DNA of 64,000 nucleotides from Thalassomonas haliotis (GTDB taxonomy: Bacteria; Pseudomonadota; Gammaproteobacteria; Enterobacterales; Alteromonadaceae): positions 3,844,001 to 3,908,000 of the forward strand of contig NZ_CP059693.1 in the NCBI RefSeq assembly GCF_028657945.1, read 5' to 3'. Below, piece by piece: positions 50,799 through 60,529 of this stretch. Below the pieces are notes generated by a model that saw only the letters and a list, made by a program, of their open reading frames with translations, searched no databases and was not told the origin of the DNA. The translations under genes and the position numbers were made by a program. Positions within the stretch are counted from its first letter, which is position 1. Each line of letters begins with the position of its first letter.

Positions 50799-52487
50799 CT
50801 AATGCAAAACCAGCGCCTTACCCCGGCCATGGGCCTCTGAGCCGGCATCTAACTTACCGTTATTATTGATAATAAGATGAACATCGCCAAAATGCCGGTT
50901 ATCCAGGGTATAACCCATTTGCCGCAAGGCTTTTTTATCCTCGCCTTTTAGCCCGCTGTGATGGCGGATAACGTTTTCCGGATACAACTGGTGATGGAAC
51001 CTGGGACTGTTAACCGCTTCATCGGCGCTCATGCCATATTCGGTCACATTAAGAATCGACTGGTAAACCGAGCTGATAATAGTGGTGCCGCCGGGAGAGC
51101 CGGTCACCAACGCCACTTGCTTGTTTTTAAGTAGGATGGTCGGCGTCATCGAAGACAACATGCGTTTTTTCGGCTGAATTTCATTGGCCTTACCGCCCAG
51201 GGCGCCAAAGGCATTGGCAACGCCGGGTTTGGCGCTAAAGTCGTCCATTTCATCATTAAGGATAAAACCGGCCTTTGGTACCACCATGCCGCTGCCAAAC
51301 GTCAGGTTTATGGTAGTGGTATTGGCTACGGCATTGCCCCATTGATCGACGATAGAGAAATGCGTGGTATCTTCACTTTCATATAAGCCAGGTTCGACCT
51401 TTTCAGTGCTAGAAATGGCCAGCAGATCGACATCCCCGGCGCGTTTTTTCAGGTAATCCTCATCAAGCAGCTGGTTAACCGGCACCGGATAAAAGTCGGG
51501 ATCTCCTAAATAGTCGGCGCGATCGGCAAAAACCCGCTTACCGATTTCCGCCAGCAAATGGACATATTCTTTGGAGTTATGGGCTAACGGCGCTTGGTCT
51601 TTATCCCTTGCGGCCACTTGCTGATACATTTTCAGCCACTGCAAAATAGCGATGCCCCCCGAGCTTGGCGGCGGCGAGGTCAAGACCTGGTAGCCCTGCC
51701 ACGACTGGCTGATGGGCTTGCGCGATACCGCCTGGTACTGGGCCAGATCCTGGTGGGAGATCAAACCGCCCTGCTGCTTCATAAAATCAACGATAATATC
51801 GGCGGTTTTTCCCTTATAAAAACCGTCGGCGCCCTCATCACGGATACGTTGCAGCGACAAAGCCAGCGCCGGCTGTTTAAACACCTCTCCCGCTTTGATA
51901 GCACCGAAAAACTCGGCAAAATTCACTTTGATCTCTTTCTTTTGCAAATGATCCAGATACCAGCCGACATTATCTGCGAGCTTAGGGTGGACAACAAAGC
52001 CCTTTTGCGCCAATAAAACCGCCGGTTGCAGCAGGGATTTCCACGGCAGCGAGCCGTATTTTTGGTGAGCCAGCCACATGCCGGCAACAGTGCCCGGCAC
52101 GCCGGCGGAGAACACGCCATAGACAGATTTATGCTTGATGACCTCACCTTTGTCATCCAGGTACATATCCCGGTGGCCTTTTAACGGCGCAACTTCCCGG
52201 TAATCGATAAAATCGTCTTGCTTATCGGTATGTACCAGCATAAAACCGCCGCCACCGATATTGCCCGCTTCGGGTAACGTCACGGCTAACACGAACTGGG
52301 CGGCAATGGCGGCATCTACGGCATTGCCGCCCTTGCTCAAGATGCTCGCAGCGACATCTGCACTGTAGCTGTCGGGCATGGCAACCCCCGCCTGCTGTTT
52401 AATGGCAAAGGCCGAGGTGGAAAATGTCGTTGCAATTGCCGAGGAAAGACAAATCAGGGAAACGAAGGTTATTATTCTTTTATACAT
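50799..52487 (-). CDS. ggt: Gamma-glutamyltransferase precursor
   Basis: 562 residues from the ATG at 52487, with AGGAG upstream and a signal peptide (about 1-29). The heavy-chain part has MPDSYSADVAASILSKGGNAVDAAIAAQF and GNIGGGGFMLVHTD. The self-cleaving threonine that becomes the light-chain N-terminus is in EDTTHFSIVD, followed by the conserved LNDEMDDFSAKPG and GSPGGTTIIS. It is a periplasmic enzyme that hydrolyses or transfers gamma-glutamyl groups from glutathione. It is convergent with the glutaminase gene. Confidence 0.95.
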   Translation of the reverse strand: MYKRIITFVSLICLSSAIATTFSTSAFAIKQQAGVAMPDSYSADVAASILSKGGNAVDAAIAAQFVLAVTLPEAGNIGGGGFMLVHTDKQDDFIDYREVAPLKGHRDMYLDDKGEVIKHKSVYGVFSAGVPGTVAGMWLAHQKYGSLPWKSLLQPAVLLAQKGFVVHPKLADNVGWYLDHLQKKEIKVNFAEFFGAIKAGEVFKQPALALSLQRIRDEGADGFYKGKTADIIVDFMKQQGGLISHQDLAQYQAVSRKPISQSWQGYQVLTSPPPSSGGIAILQWLKMYQQVAARDKDQAPLAHNSKEYVHLLAEIGKRVFADRADYLGDPDFYPVPVNQLLDEDYLKKRAGDVDLLAISSTEKVEPGLYESEDTTHFSIVDQWGNAVANTTTINLTFGSGMVVPKAGFILNDEMDDFSAKPGVANAFGALGGKANEIQPKKRMLSSMTPTILLKNKQVALVTGSPGGTTIISSVYQSILNVTEYGMSADEAVNSPRFHHQLYPENVIRHHSGLKGEDKKALRQMGYTLDNRHFGDVHLIINNNGKLDAGSEAHGRGKALVLH

Positions 52488-52625
52488 TAAGTTACTCCTG
52501 GTTAAGAAGCATCCAGCATAAAAGTCAGGCAGAGGAAAGTCCAGCAGTTTTCGTAGGTAAAACGAAAGCAGAACAAACCTGTTTAATATCAATCAATTAA
52601 AAAAACAGCCTACCGGAAAGCCCCA

Positions 52626-52844
52626 TTATCCCTGGGTTAACCTCAGCACTAAACATAAAATTAATAAGCCGATCACCAGCTTGGCGATAAAGAACTTAAT
52701 TTCCATCTTATGCAGCTCTATCGATTTTCTCCGATGCTCTCCCCGCAGCATTAACCTGCGGTTGGCCTCTTTAATCACCTGATAACGGGTCAAATAGTAA
52801 GTTGCCAATATGGCAACTATTAAGACAAAGATTTGCATGATCAT
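52626..52844 (-). CDS. Small membrane protein of unknown function
   Basis: 72 residues. Two hydrophobic helices (IFVLIVAILATYYL and FIAKLVIGLLILCLVL) flank a basic middle segment (EANRRLMLRGEHRRK), so it should span the inner membrane twice. AAGGAG precedes the ATG at 52844. It lies 138 bases upstream of the gamma-glutamyltransferase gene on the same strand. It is not recognised as a named family by eye. Confidence 0.6.
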   Translation of the reverse strand: MIMQIFVLIVAILATYYLTRYQVIKEANRRLMLRGEHRRKSIELHKMEIKFFIAKLVIGLLILCLVLRLTQG

Positions 52845-53198
52845 GGCGCAGCTCTCCTTTGGCAGCTCACTGATAAATGACAGTCTCTGTTACCCCCTTT
52901 ATCGGCGGCAAAGAAAAAGTCATAACCTATCAGGTGAAACTTATTCTTACCCGGGGTTATCCGGGAAAGAATCGCGGCAAACAAGGAAAATTCCCTTACC
53001 TCAAACCGAGTGAATGCCTTAAACGATTGATAAAAGCAATGCATAACTTGCGCCCGCCATTGTTTTACCGGAACAAGTAAGCCTTAAGTAATTGTTAAAG
53101 CAGCTGATTAAAGCCAGTTAAGAGCCTTTGAGCTGGCAACGCCAGAAAACTGACCCCGCACAATAAAGGTGAAACAACGGCCCGGGGGCTTTATCACC
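52845..53198. other. Intergenic region
   Basis: 354 bases. A 67-codon plus-strand frame at 52877-53080 has no ribosome site or recognisable product. Nothing else is supported; the left end should hold the promoter of the small membrane protein gene. Confidence 0.4.
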
Positions 53199-55166
53199 CT
53201 ACTCACCTTTTTGTAAATAACGCTCGGTGCGCTCTATCCTTCTTGGTTTGCCCCGTAAAACCAGGGTGTCCTGCGCCATCAGTACGGTTTTTTCATCGGG
53301 ATCTTCAATTTCCTGCTCTCCCCGGCGCAGGGCAATAATATGCACCCGGCGGCTTGGCAGGTTTAAGGACAACAAGGTATGGCCTATGGCGTAGGCATCG
53401 TCTGTGAGCAGAATGGCATGGGCAAATTCAATTCTGCCTTTGGCCCCTGAGCTCATATCCGTGTGCTCTCCCTGAAAAAAACCATGCAGGTGGTTATAGT
53501 GGTTTTTACGCTCTCTTTGCACCCGGCGGATAATACGGGAAAAAGGCACCCCGGATAAGGACAATACCTGGGATACCAGCATCAGGCTGCCTTCCAGGCT
53601 TTCCGGCACCACTTCATTGGCGCCCGCCTGCTGCATCTGATCCAGCTGATCGTCGTTTCGGGTTCTGACCAGGATAGGCACCTTGGGCGAGAGCGAGCGC
53701 ACCTTCTGGATCACCTCAATCGACTGCTTGTCTTCACCAAAAGCAATCACCACCAATTTTGCCTTATCCAAGTGCGCGGCTTGCAACAGCTCGGCTTGCC
53801 GGGAAGAGCCAAAAAGTATTTTTTCGCCGGCTTCCCTTGAAGTGCTGACCCGCAAAGGATCGATATCTATGGCAACAAAGTCTATGCCTTCCTGTTTTAA
53901 AAAACGGCTGACGGTTTGCCCTATGCGGCCGAAACCGCAAATAATGACATGGTCACTGAGTTCTTTTTCCTGCTCTAAATGCTCAAGTTCATGGGTATCG
54001 ATTTTCCGGTCGTGACTCAGCCATACCGACCAGCGCCGGGCGTTATTGATCAGATAAGGCGTCATCGCCATGGAAATAACCCCCGAGCCCAGTAAAGCCG
54101 AGGCGACTTCCACCGACAACAGCGACATCTGGCTTGCCAGGGCAATGAGCACAAAGCCGAACTCTCCCATCTGGGATAACATAATGCCCCCCGCCCAGGC
54201 ATCTTTTACCGACTCTCCCGCCCGCACCGCCAAAAAGCGCACCACCAGCACCTTGATCACCATAAAGGAGAGCATTAAACCAACAATCAATACCGGCTCA
54301 GAGAGCAGAACCCTGATATCGAGTTTCATGCCGACGGTAACAAAGAACAAACCCAGTAAAATATCCCGGTAGGGACGGATGTCTGCCTCCAGCTGATGTT
54401 TATATTGGCTCTCTCCCAGCATCATACCCGCCAGAAAAGCCCCTAAAGCCATCGACAGGCCGAACCACTGGGTCAGGGCCGATGCCAGCAAGGTCACCAG
54501 TAAGGTGGTCAAAACAAAAAGCTCATCGGTTCTCACCTGGGCCACCAGGTTAAAGACCCTGGGCAGCAGCCATTTGCCGATAAACCATAATAGGCCGACC
54601 ACAAACACCCCTTTGAATAAGGCAATGATCAGGGCAAGCATCATCGAAGACTCCCCTTCCTGGGTCAGCATAGGGGTGATGATCAATAAAGGCACCACGG
54701 CGACATCCTGAAACAGTAATACCGCCACGGCCAGCTGGCCGGACTTTCTTTTGGTGGCGCCGCTTTCACTGAGCTGGCGAATGACGATCGCCGTGGAAGA
54801 TAGCGCCAGAATACCGCCAATAACAAAAGCGCTGCTCAGGCTTTGACCGAATAACAGGGCCAGCGACATAAAGAGCACCAGGGAGATCCCCACCTGCAAA
54901 CTGCCCACCGCCAGCACCAGATGACGCATGGCCACCAGTTTAGGCAAAGAAAACTCCAGTCCCAAGGTAAACAACAGAAACACTATGCCCAGTTCGGCGA
55001 AATGCTCATAATCTACCTCGGCCTGGGTCCAGGCCAGGCCGTGCTCTCCCACCAGCATACCCGCCACCAGGTAGGCCAGAATCGCTGGCAGCTTCAGATG
55101 TCTGAAAATCCAGACAATAAATACCGCACAGGTTAAGATCGCGAGAATATCAAGCAAACCGGTCAA
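53199..55166 (-). CDS. CPA2 cation:proton antiporter with RCK domains (Kef/YbaL type)
   Basis: 655 residues from a TTG start at 55166 that has a perfect AAGGAG at five bases. About twelve membrane helices occupy the first 380 residues, with LGIVFLLFTLGLEFSLPKL and the ion-binding region AVAVLLFQDVAVVPLL of the family. A cytoplasmic RCK-N (TrkA-N) domain starts HVIICGFGRIGQTVSRFL with the Rossmann NAD motif GFGRIG. A C-terminal TrkA-C domain follows (RRVHIIALRRGEQEI). It probably exports K+ or Na+ in exchange for protons. The glutathione-gated Kef features cannot be confirmed. Confidence 0.9.
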   Translation of the reverse strand: MTGLLDILAILTCAVFIVWIFRHLKLPAILAYLVAGMLVGEHGLAWTQAEVDYEHFAELGIVFLLFTLGLEFSLPKLVAMRHLVLAVGSLQVGISLVLFMSLALLFGQSLSSAFVIGGILALSSTAIVIRQLSESGATKRKSGQLAVAVLLFQDVAVVPLLIITPMLTQEGESSMMLALIIALFKGVFVVGLLWFIGKWLLPRVFNLVAQVRTDELFVLTTLLVTLLASALTQWFGLSMALGAFLAGMMLGESQYKHQLEADIRPYRDILLGLFFVTVGMKLDIRVLLSEPVLIVGLMLSFMVIKVLVVRFLAVRAGESVKDAWAGGIMLSQMGEFGFVLIALASQMSLLSVEVASALLGSGVISMAMTPYLINNARRWSVWLSHDRKIDTHELEHLEQEKELSDHVIICGFGRIGQTVSRFLKQEGIDFVAIDIDPLRVSTSREAGEKILFGSSRQAELLQAAHLDKAKLVVIAFGEDKQSIEVIQKVRSLSPKVPILVRTRNDDQLDQMQQAGANEVVPESLEGSLMLVSQVLSLSGVPFSRIIRRVQRERKNHYNHLHGFFQGEHTDMSSGAKGRIEFAHAILLTDDAYAIGHTLLSLNLPSRRVHIIALRRGEQEIEDPDEKTVLMAQDTLVLRGKPRRIERTERYLQKGE

Positions 55167-55363
55167 AGTGACTCCTTATCATTAAAACCTTGTTGGCCAG
55201 GCGGCAATTGCTTGCCGCCAAAAAGCTGACACCGATAACAATTTAGTAAAACTTCATTTTAACCCAATAAAAATCAGCACCTTAAAACTTAAAGAAAAAT
55301 AAAAACAACTGGGCACAGTAATTGCTTTATTAAAATCGTTAGTCGAAGTTGTAAGGGGTCGAA

Positions 55364-56260
55364 ATGCAAACTATAAATATCCTCGAAAATCGTTATTCAC
55401 CATTCAATGCTTTTAAAGTCTTTGATTCTTCCTCGTTTGAAAATAAAAAACGAGGCGCAGAGCTATTAGAACAGCTGCAGGTCACTTTAGACCTGGAGAA
55501 GCTGCTAAATATATTTGCAATAGAGGCTGCGAAATATGTCGATTTTTCAGGTCTTTATTTTAAACATGGTAGCATAAGAAAAGCGATACGTGGTAGTCGT
55601 ACCGCCAGGAATGAGCGCCAGTTTGAATTAAAACTCAATAATGAGTTTATCGGCATGCTGACCTATGCGGTAAATACCCCTGTCAGCCACAGTAGCAGCA
55701 AAATATTAAATCAGCTACATCAATACCTGTTGTACCCGATGCGCAATGCCATTGAATATCACAGGGCGATGCAACTTGCGATGCAGGATGGTTTAACCGG
55801 CCTGGGTAACCGCAGATATTTTGACGAACAGTTAAGAAGGGCCATGCACCACGCCAACCGCCATCGTTCCCATGTTGGCCTGGTGGTGTGCGACCTCAAC
55901 AAATTCAAAGCCGTCAACGATACCCATGGCCATGCTGTCGGCGACCAAGTGCTGGTACATTTTGCCGATGCATTGCGGGCCAGTATCCGCGACTCCGACA
56001 GCTTGTTCCGCTTCGGCGGCGATGAATTTGCCGTGCTGGTAGAAAACGCCGGTGAGCAGGCATTAACCGTGATCAAGCACAGAATAAACCAGGCAAGCGC
56101 CCATGATGCCTTGCTGGCAAAATATCAGGTAACTTGCAGTTTAGGCACCAGCTTTATGAACCGTGCCGACAACGAACAAAGTTTATTTGAGCGGGCAGAT
56201 CAGGCTCTTTACCATGAAAAAATGGCAACGCCACATCACCTGAGTCTGGTAGAAGCTTAA
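55364..56260 (+). CDS. Diguanylate cyclase
   Basis: 298 residues. The first 140 residues form a GAF-like or coiled sensing part with no membrane segment. The C-terminal GGDEF domain has DGLTGLGNRRYFDEQL, DLNKFKAVNDTHGHAVGD, and the catalytic RFGGDEFAVL. The inhibitory I-site RDSD sits five residues before GGDEF and is intact, unlike in the GGDEF-EAL protein at 9257. It makes cyclic di-GMP in the cytoplasm. It is divergent from the antiporter gene. Confidence 0.93.
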   Translation: MQTINILENRYSPFNAFKVFDSSSFENKKRGAELLEQLQVTLDLEKLLNIFAIEAAKYVDFSGLYFKHGSIRKAIRGSRTARNERQFELKLNNEFIGMLTYAVNTPVSHSSSKILNQLHQYLLYPMRNAIEYHRAMQLAMQDGLTGLGNRRYFDEQLRRAMHHANRHRSHVGLVVCDLNKFKAVNDTHGHAVGDQVLVHFADALRASIRDSDSLFRFGGDEFAVLVENAGEQALTVIKHRINQASAHDALLAKYQVTCSLGTSFMNRADNEQSLFERADQALYHEKMATPHHLSLVEA

Positions 56261-56344
56261 GCCGAGGCAGAAACAACAGATTTCTGCCGGGCATTTGTGA
56301 CCGGTGTAGTGTGACCGGCATGTGCCTTAGCTTAGCAAGGGCTG

Positions 56345-57013
56345 TTAATTGCTCTCGGCGTCAAGGCTTGATTTGAGCGACTTAAGCATAACCGCCCGTT
56401 CTTTCGGAGTATCCGCCAGGGTTAAGCGGCAAAACCTTACCGCTTCGGCAAACCTTTTCCGGGTATAAATCTCCAACGTCGAGATAAAGAAGTTTTTATC
56501 CAGATGAAATATCAGACAATAATGCCTGATAGCATCAAGCAGGCACGGGTATGAAATACCGTCAAAAGTAAAAACTTCCTGCTCAGGCTCATCAAACAGT
56601 TCGACCCCGTTTACCACCAGCGGCCAGCCCTGAAAATTGACCCGGCCTTGCGCCACCTGATACATAAACCAGGCGCTTTTTTGAAAACCGGAAAAACTGC
56701 CCCCTGCAAATTCACTTTGCGCCAGGCTTTCTTCGCTCCAGTTAACCCCTATCGCCAGATCTTTATGGTAACGGCGGATAAGCGATGACTTGACCTGCTG
56801 TGCCACAGACCAGATAGTGGACTTTTTCACTTTGGCGGCCAGTTTGCAGCATTCGTCGCACCCCGGCAGGGTCAATACCGGGTGAGGACAAGTCACAAGG
56901 GCTTGTTTGCTATTGGGAAAGGTAAAAGTATTACCGGCAGGCTCGCCGCAAAACCAGCACAGATGCCTGCAATCAAACGGGATTTCTATTTGATTGCTTC
57001 CGGTGTCCAACAA
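56345..57013 (-). CDS. Unknown protein with a four-cysteine N-terminal zinc-type motif
   Basis: About 223 residues starting at a TTG at 57013, directly after the helicase stop; no ATG is available before the conserved part. CRHLCWFCGEP and LPGCDECCK form two Cys pairs suited to a zinc site near the N-terminus. The rest is mixed alpha/beta with no known catalytic motif. The spacing suggests co-transcription with rhlE, so a link to RNA is possible, but the function is unknown. The start is the least certain part. Confidence 0.65.
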   Translation of the reverse strand: MLDTGSNQIEIPFDCRHLCWFCGEPAGNTFTFPNSKQALVTCPHPVLTLPGCDECCKLAAKVKKSTIWSVAQQVKSSLIRRYHKDLAIGVNWSEESLAQSEFAGGSFSGFQKSAWFMYQVAQGRVNFQGWPLVVNGVELFDEPEQEVFTFDGISYPCLLDAIRHYCLIFHLDKNFFISTLEIYTRKRFAEAVRFCRLTLADTPKERAVMLKSLKSSLDAESN

Positions 57014-57016
57014 AAC

Positions 57017-58405
57017 TTAGCCGCGTCTTTTTTCGGCAGCTCTTTGATTGCCGGCAATGGCTTTTTTACTTAATTTTTTACCGACGGCTTTTTTCCCGCG
57101 AACGGCTTTTTTACCACCAGGTTTAACGCCGCCTTTACCGCCCGGCGTTTTCTCACCGGTATTTTTGCGGGCGATTTCCCGGTTTTTATCGCGGGTTTTC
57201 TGATAGCGGTTTTTATCCGGCACCTGGCCTGCTTCTTCACCGTATTGTAGCGGCAGCGGACGATCCAACTCATATCCCGGTACAATAATGCGTTCAAACT
57301 GGCGACCGATAAGTGCTTCGATATTGCCTAAGAATTTTTCATCTTTCGGACTCACCAGGGAAATAGCCGTACCCGCTTTACCCGCCCGGCCGGTGCGGCC
57401 GATGCGGTGCACATAATCTTCCGCCAAAAACGGCAGGTGGAAGTTAACTACATAAGGCAAATCCGCAATATCAAGACCACGGGCGGCAACATCCGTAGCC
57501 ACCAATACCCGGATACTGCCGTTGGTAAATTTCTCCAGCGCCTGGTTTCTTGAACCCTGGGATTTGTCACCGTGACAGACCGCGGTTTTAATACCGTCAA
57601 GTTTCAGCTCTTTCGCCAGCACATTGGCGCTTTCCCGGGTACCGGCAAAGACCAGTACCTGCTGCCAGTTATTCACGCCAATAAGCTCAGATAACAGTTC
57701 GCGCTTACGCTGCTCAGACACCCAATAAACCGACTGTTTCACCTTGCCGGACGTTGAGTTTTGCCGGGAAATTTCCAGCGTTTTCGGCGTGGTTAAAATC
57801 TGCTTGGCCAGGGTTTTCACTTTATTGGAAAAAGTTGCCGAAAACATCAGGGTTTGATGTTTTTGTTTGATATGGGTAAGCAATTTTTCAATATCGGTTA
57901 AAAAGCCCATATCCAGCATGCGGTCTGCTTCATCCATCACCAGGTATTTCACATGGCTGAGATCGACATTTCTTAAACTGACATGCTCTAATAACCGTCC
58001 CGGGGTTGCGACTAAAATATCAACACCGTTTTTCAGCATCTGGGTTTGTCCCGGCATATTGACGCCGCCGTATATCACTCCCGAGGTCAGCGCTAAAAAC
58101 TCACTGTAGCTGGCAATATTATCCGCCACCTGCATCGCCAGCTCCCGGGTTGGCGTTAAGATCAGGGCTTTGACCGTAGGCGTTCCGGTCACTTCGCTAT
58201 TTTTGCCCTTTTTGGCCAAGGCATCGAGAATAGGCAGGGAAAAAGCGGCGGTTTTCCCGGTACCGGTTTGCGCGCTGGCAAGCAGGTCTACGCCGGTACG
58301 GATCACAGGGATCGCCTGTTGCTGGACAGGTGTTAAATTTTTATAACCACAGGCTTTTACCGCCTTTAATAACTCTGCAGATAAACCAATTGCATCAACA
58401 CTCAT
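57017..58405 (-). CDS. rhlE: DEAD-box RNA helicase RhlE
   Basis: 462 residues from the ATG at 58405. All core motifs are present: Q-motif region GYKNLTPVQQQAIP, Walker A ASAQTGTGKT, PTRELAMQ, TPGRLLEH, the DEAD box VMDEADRMLD, SATF, and HRIGRTGRAGKAG. The C-terminal tail is lysine/arginine-rich and low-complexity (KTPGGKGGVKPGGKKAVRGK), likely for RNA binding. The enzyme remodels RNA and ribosome assembly intermediates. It precedes the unknown Cys-pair protein gene. Confidence 0.92.
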   Translation of the reverse strand: MSVDAIGLSAELLKAVKACGYKNLTPVQQQAIPVIRTGVDLLASAQTGTGKTAAFSLPILDALAKKGKNSEVTGTPTVKALILTPTRELAMQVADNIASYSEFLALTSGVIYGGVNMPGQTQMLKNGVDILVATPGRLLEHVSLRNVDLSHVKYLVMDEADRMLDMGFLTDIEKLLTHIKQKHQTLMFSATFSNKVKTLAKQILTTPKTLEISRQNSTSGKVKQSVYWVSEQRKRELLSELIGVNNWQQVLVFAGTRESANVLAKELKLDGIKTAVCHGDKSQGSRNQALEKFTNGSIRVLVATDVAARGLDIADLPYVVNFHLPFLAEDYVHRIGRTGRAGKAGTAISLVSPKDEKFLGNIEALIGRQFERIIVPGYELDRPLPLQYGEEAGQVPDKNRYQKTRDKNREIARKNTGEKTPGGKGGVKPGGKKAVRGKKAVGKKLSKKAIAGNQRAAEKRRG

Positions 58406-58528
58406 CACATCACCAATATAACCAAAAACAGGGGCGCGGATTATAACAGCTTTATCTTTTGACTACAGAATTAATTTATTCGTTCGCCGCTGACTAAAAT
58501 TCACCAGAAAAATCAGCAGCAATCGCCA

Positions 58529-59974
58529 TCAATCCGACCAGATCTTTTCTGTCAAATTAAAGCCCAGCTGTTGCTCTTTGCTCGCCCGATAATTAGGGAT
58601 TTTTTTCTGCTGCAATTGCCTGTGGTAATCCTGGGTGATCACCAGTACCACTTTAGACAATAAAAACAGCGCCACAACATTGACCACCGTCATCAGCCCG
58701 GTGGCTAAATCTGCCATGGCAATCACCTGCGGCAAAGTCGCCACTGAGCCAAAAACCAGCATAGCCAAAAAACCGATCCTTAAAAACCAGTGGCCGGCCA
58801 CATGATCCAGCTTTAAATATTTCAGGTTGTTATCGGCGTAGGCAAAGTTAGCCACGATAGACGTAAAACCAAACAGCAAGATCGCCACCGTGATAAAATC
58901 ACTGCCCCAGGCGCCAACCTGGCTGGCAAATGCCTGCTGGGTTAATAAAATGCCCTGGACATTCTCCCCCTGCACCGGGGTAAGCAATATGACAAAGGCG
59001 GTACAGGAGCAGATCACCAGGGTATCGAAAAAGACCGCCAGCATCTGGATATAGCCCTGGGACACCGGATGGGGCGGATAAGGAATGGCCGCCGCCGCGG
59101 CATTGGGGGAACTGCCCATACCCGCTTCATTGGAATAAAGGCCGCGTTTTATCCCCTGCACTATCGCCGCTCCCACCAGGCCTGAGCCCGCTTCTTTAAG
59201 ACCAAAGGCCGAAGCAAAAATATCCGTGATGATCCCCGGAATCGCCTCTAAGTTGATCAGCACAATACCAATAGACACCAAAAGATAGGCAATGCCCATA
59301 AAAGGCACGGTAAGTTCGGCAAAACGGGCGATATTTCGCAACCCGCCAAGGATCACCAGCGCAGCAAAAATAGTAATAATAATGCCGGTAGTGATCGGCG
59401 GGACCCCAAAGGAGCCATAAAAAGCACTGGTGATGGAATTGGCCTGTACCGAGCTAAAAACAAAGCCGTAGCCAAAAAACAGACATAAAGAGAAAGTAAC
59501 CGCCAGCACCGGGCTTTTTAAGCCTTTGCGCATATAATACGCCGGGCCGCCGCGAAAAGCGTTATTGCCGTCTTTTTCTTTATAAAGCTGCCCCAGTGCG
59601 CTTTCGGCAAAAGCGGTGGCCATCCCCAACAAGGCTATCAGCCACATCCAGAATACGGCACCAGCCCCGCCCAGGGAGATAGCCACCGCCACCCCCATAA
59701 GGTTACCTGTGCCGACCCTTGCTGCAAGCGTAGTACACAGTGCCTGGAACGAAGAAATTCCCTGGGGTGAGGATACTTTCGCCGCTGCCGTTTCATCGCC
59801 AGAGCCTGAATTGGCTTTCCTGCTTGAGGCCAGCAGGGAAAACATATGGAAAAAGTGCCGAAACTGTATGCCCCTAAGGCGCCAGGTAAACCACAGGCCG
59901 CAGGCGGTCAGCAAATAAATTAAAATGCTGCCCCATAAATAACCATTTATCGTCCCCAGCCAGGCTTCTATCAC
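58529..59974 (-). CDS. Sodium:alanine symporter (AGCS family)
   Basis: 481 residues from a GTG start at 59974, with GGGGAG at good spacing. About ten membrane helices and the family signatures ALCTTLAARVGTGNLMGVA, FRGGPAYYMRKG, and GLYSNEAGMGSSPNAAA (the last a classic AGCS substrate region) are present. It would import alanine or glycine with sodium, a usual choice in marine bacteria. It is probably transcribed alone. Confidence 0.93.
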   Translation of the reverse strand: MIEAWLGTINGYLWGSILIYLLTACGLWFTWRLRGIQFRHFFHMFSLLASSRKANSGSGDETAAAKVSSPQGISSFQALCTTLAARVGTGNLMGVAVAISLGGAGAVFWMWLIALLGMATAFAESALGQLYKEKDGNNAFRGGPAYYMRKGLKSPVLAVTFSLCLFFGYGFVFSSVQANSITSAFYGSFGVPPITTGIIITIFAALVILGGLRNIARFAELTVPFMGIAYLLVSIGIVLINLEAIPGIITDIFASAFGLKEAGSGLVGAAIVQGIKRGLYSNEAGMGSSPNAAAAAIPYPPHPVSQGYIQMLAVFFDTLVICSCTAFVILLTPVQGENVQGILLTQQAFASQVGAWGSDFITVAILLFGFTSIVANFAYADNNLKYLKLDHVAGHWFLRIGFLAMLVFGSVATLPQVIAMADLATGLMTVVNVVALFLLSKVVLVITQDYHRQLQQKKIPNYRASKEQQLGFNLTEKIWSD

Positions 59975-60141
59975 AGACTACTCCCCATTGATGTCAAATA
60001 AACACAAAACATATTAAAAAATAAGAAAAAACATGCTAACGGCAAAAGCCGGGAATAGCAAAAAAGCTTTTCCTGTGTAAGCTGGCGCTCAAGATCATCC
60101 CTATACCGGGTACGGCTGCATATCACAGGAATTTCAGAGGC

Positions 60142-60390
60142 GTGCGGCACAGGGGGTTGCTAAAAATATCCGGCAAAATAGCCATAGGCATGATTTTATG
60201 TCTTTTTAGTCGCGAACAGCTGCGGGCAAAAGCAACCTTACGTACCTTTACCTGGGACGACGACGCCTATGACTTTTATGCCAACCGCGATTTGATAAAG
60301 CAGCAAGGTATTCCCGTCTCCCTGAATGATACTGTCTCGGGCAATATCGTGGCCACGCTCACCAAGCGGGCATTGCCCGGGGCAAAGTGA
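60142..60390 (+). CDS. Possible small protein of unknown function
   Basis: An 82-codon frame with a GTG start (alternative ATG at 60190) and AGAGGC just upstream. The first third has one hydrophobic stretch (KIAIGMILCLF); the rest is soluble, with RTFTWDDDAYDFYANRD and LNDTVSGNIVATLTKR. The reading looks like protein rather than random sequence, but it is not recognised. It could be an intact small gene or a decayed fragment. The regions 59975-60141 and 60391-60461 on either side hold no other frame. Confidence 0.35.
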   Translation: MRHRGLLKISGKIAIGMILCLFSREQLRAKATLRTFTWDDDAYDFYANRDLIKQQGIPVSLNDTVSGNIVATLTKRALPGAK

Positions 60391-60461
60391 TATCAAAAAC
60401 AACTAACCGGCATTAAGGTTTTACTTTGGTTACCTTCATTTAGCATGAAAGCTAAAACAAA

Positions 60462-60487
60462 CAGGCCAGTCATTAATGACTGGCCTG
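60462..60487. terminator. Perfect 26-bp palindrome, terminator of pntB
   Basis: A self-complementary 13-bp arm pair (CAGGCCAGTCATT with AATGACTGGCCTG) lies 42 bases after the pntB stop. On the minus strand it is followed by a T-rich stretch (TTTGTTTTAG). Confidence 0.8.
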
Positions 60488-60529
60488 GACAGCTTTTAAC
60501 TTATTTCAAATTTCAATTGACAATAAAAA

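Noticed and set aside
52877-53080. 67-codon plus-strand frame upstream of the small membrane protein gene
   Set aside because: No ribosome site or known domain; overlaps the probable promoter of the opposite-strand gene.
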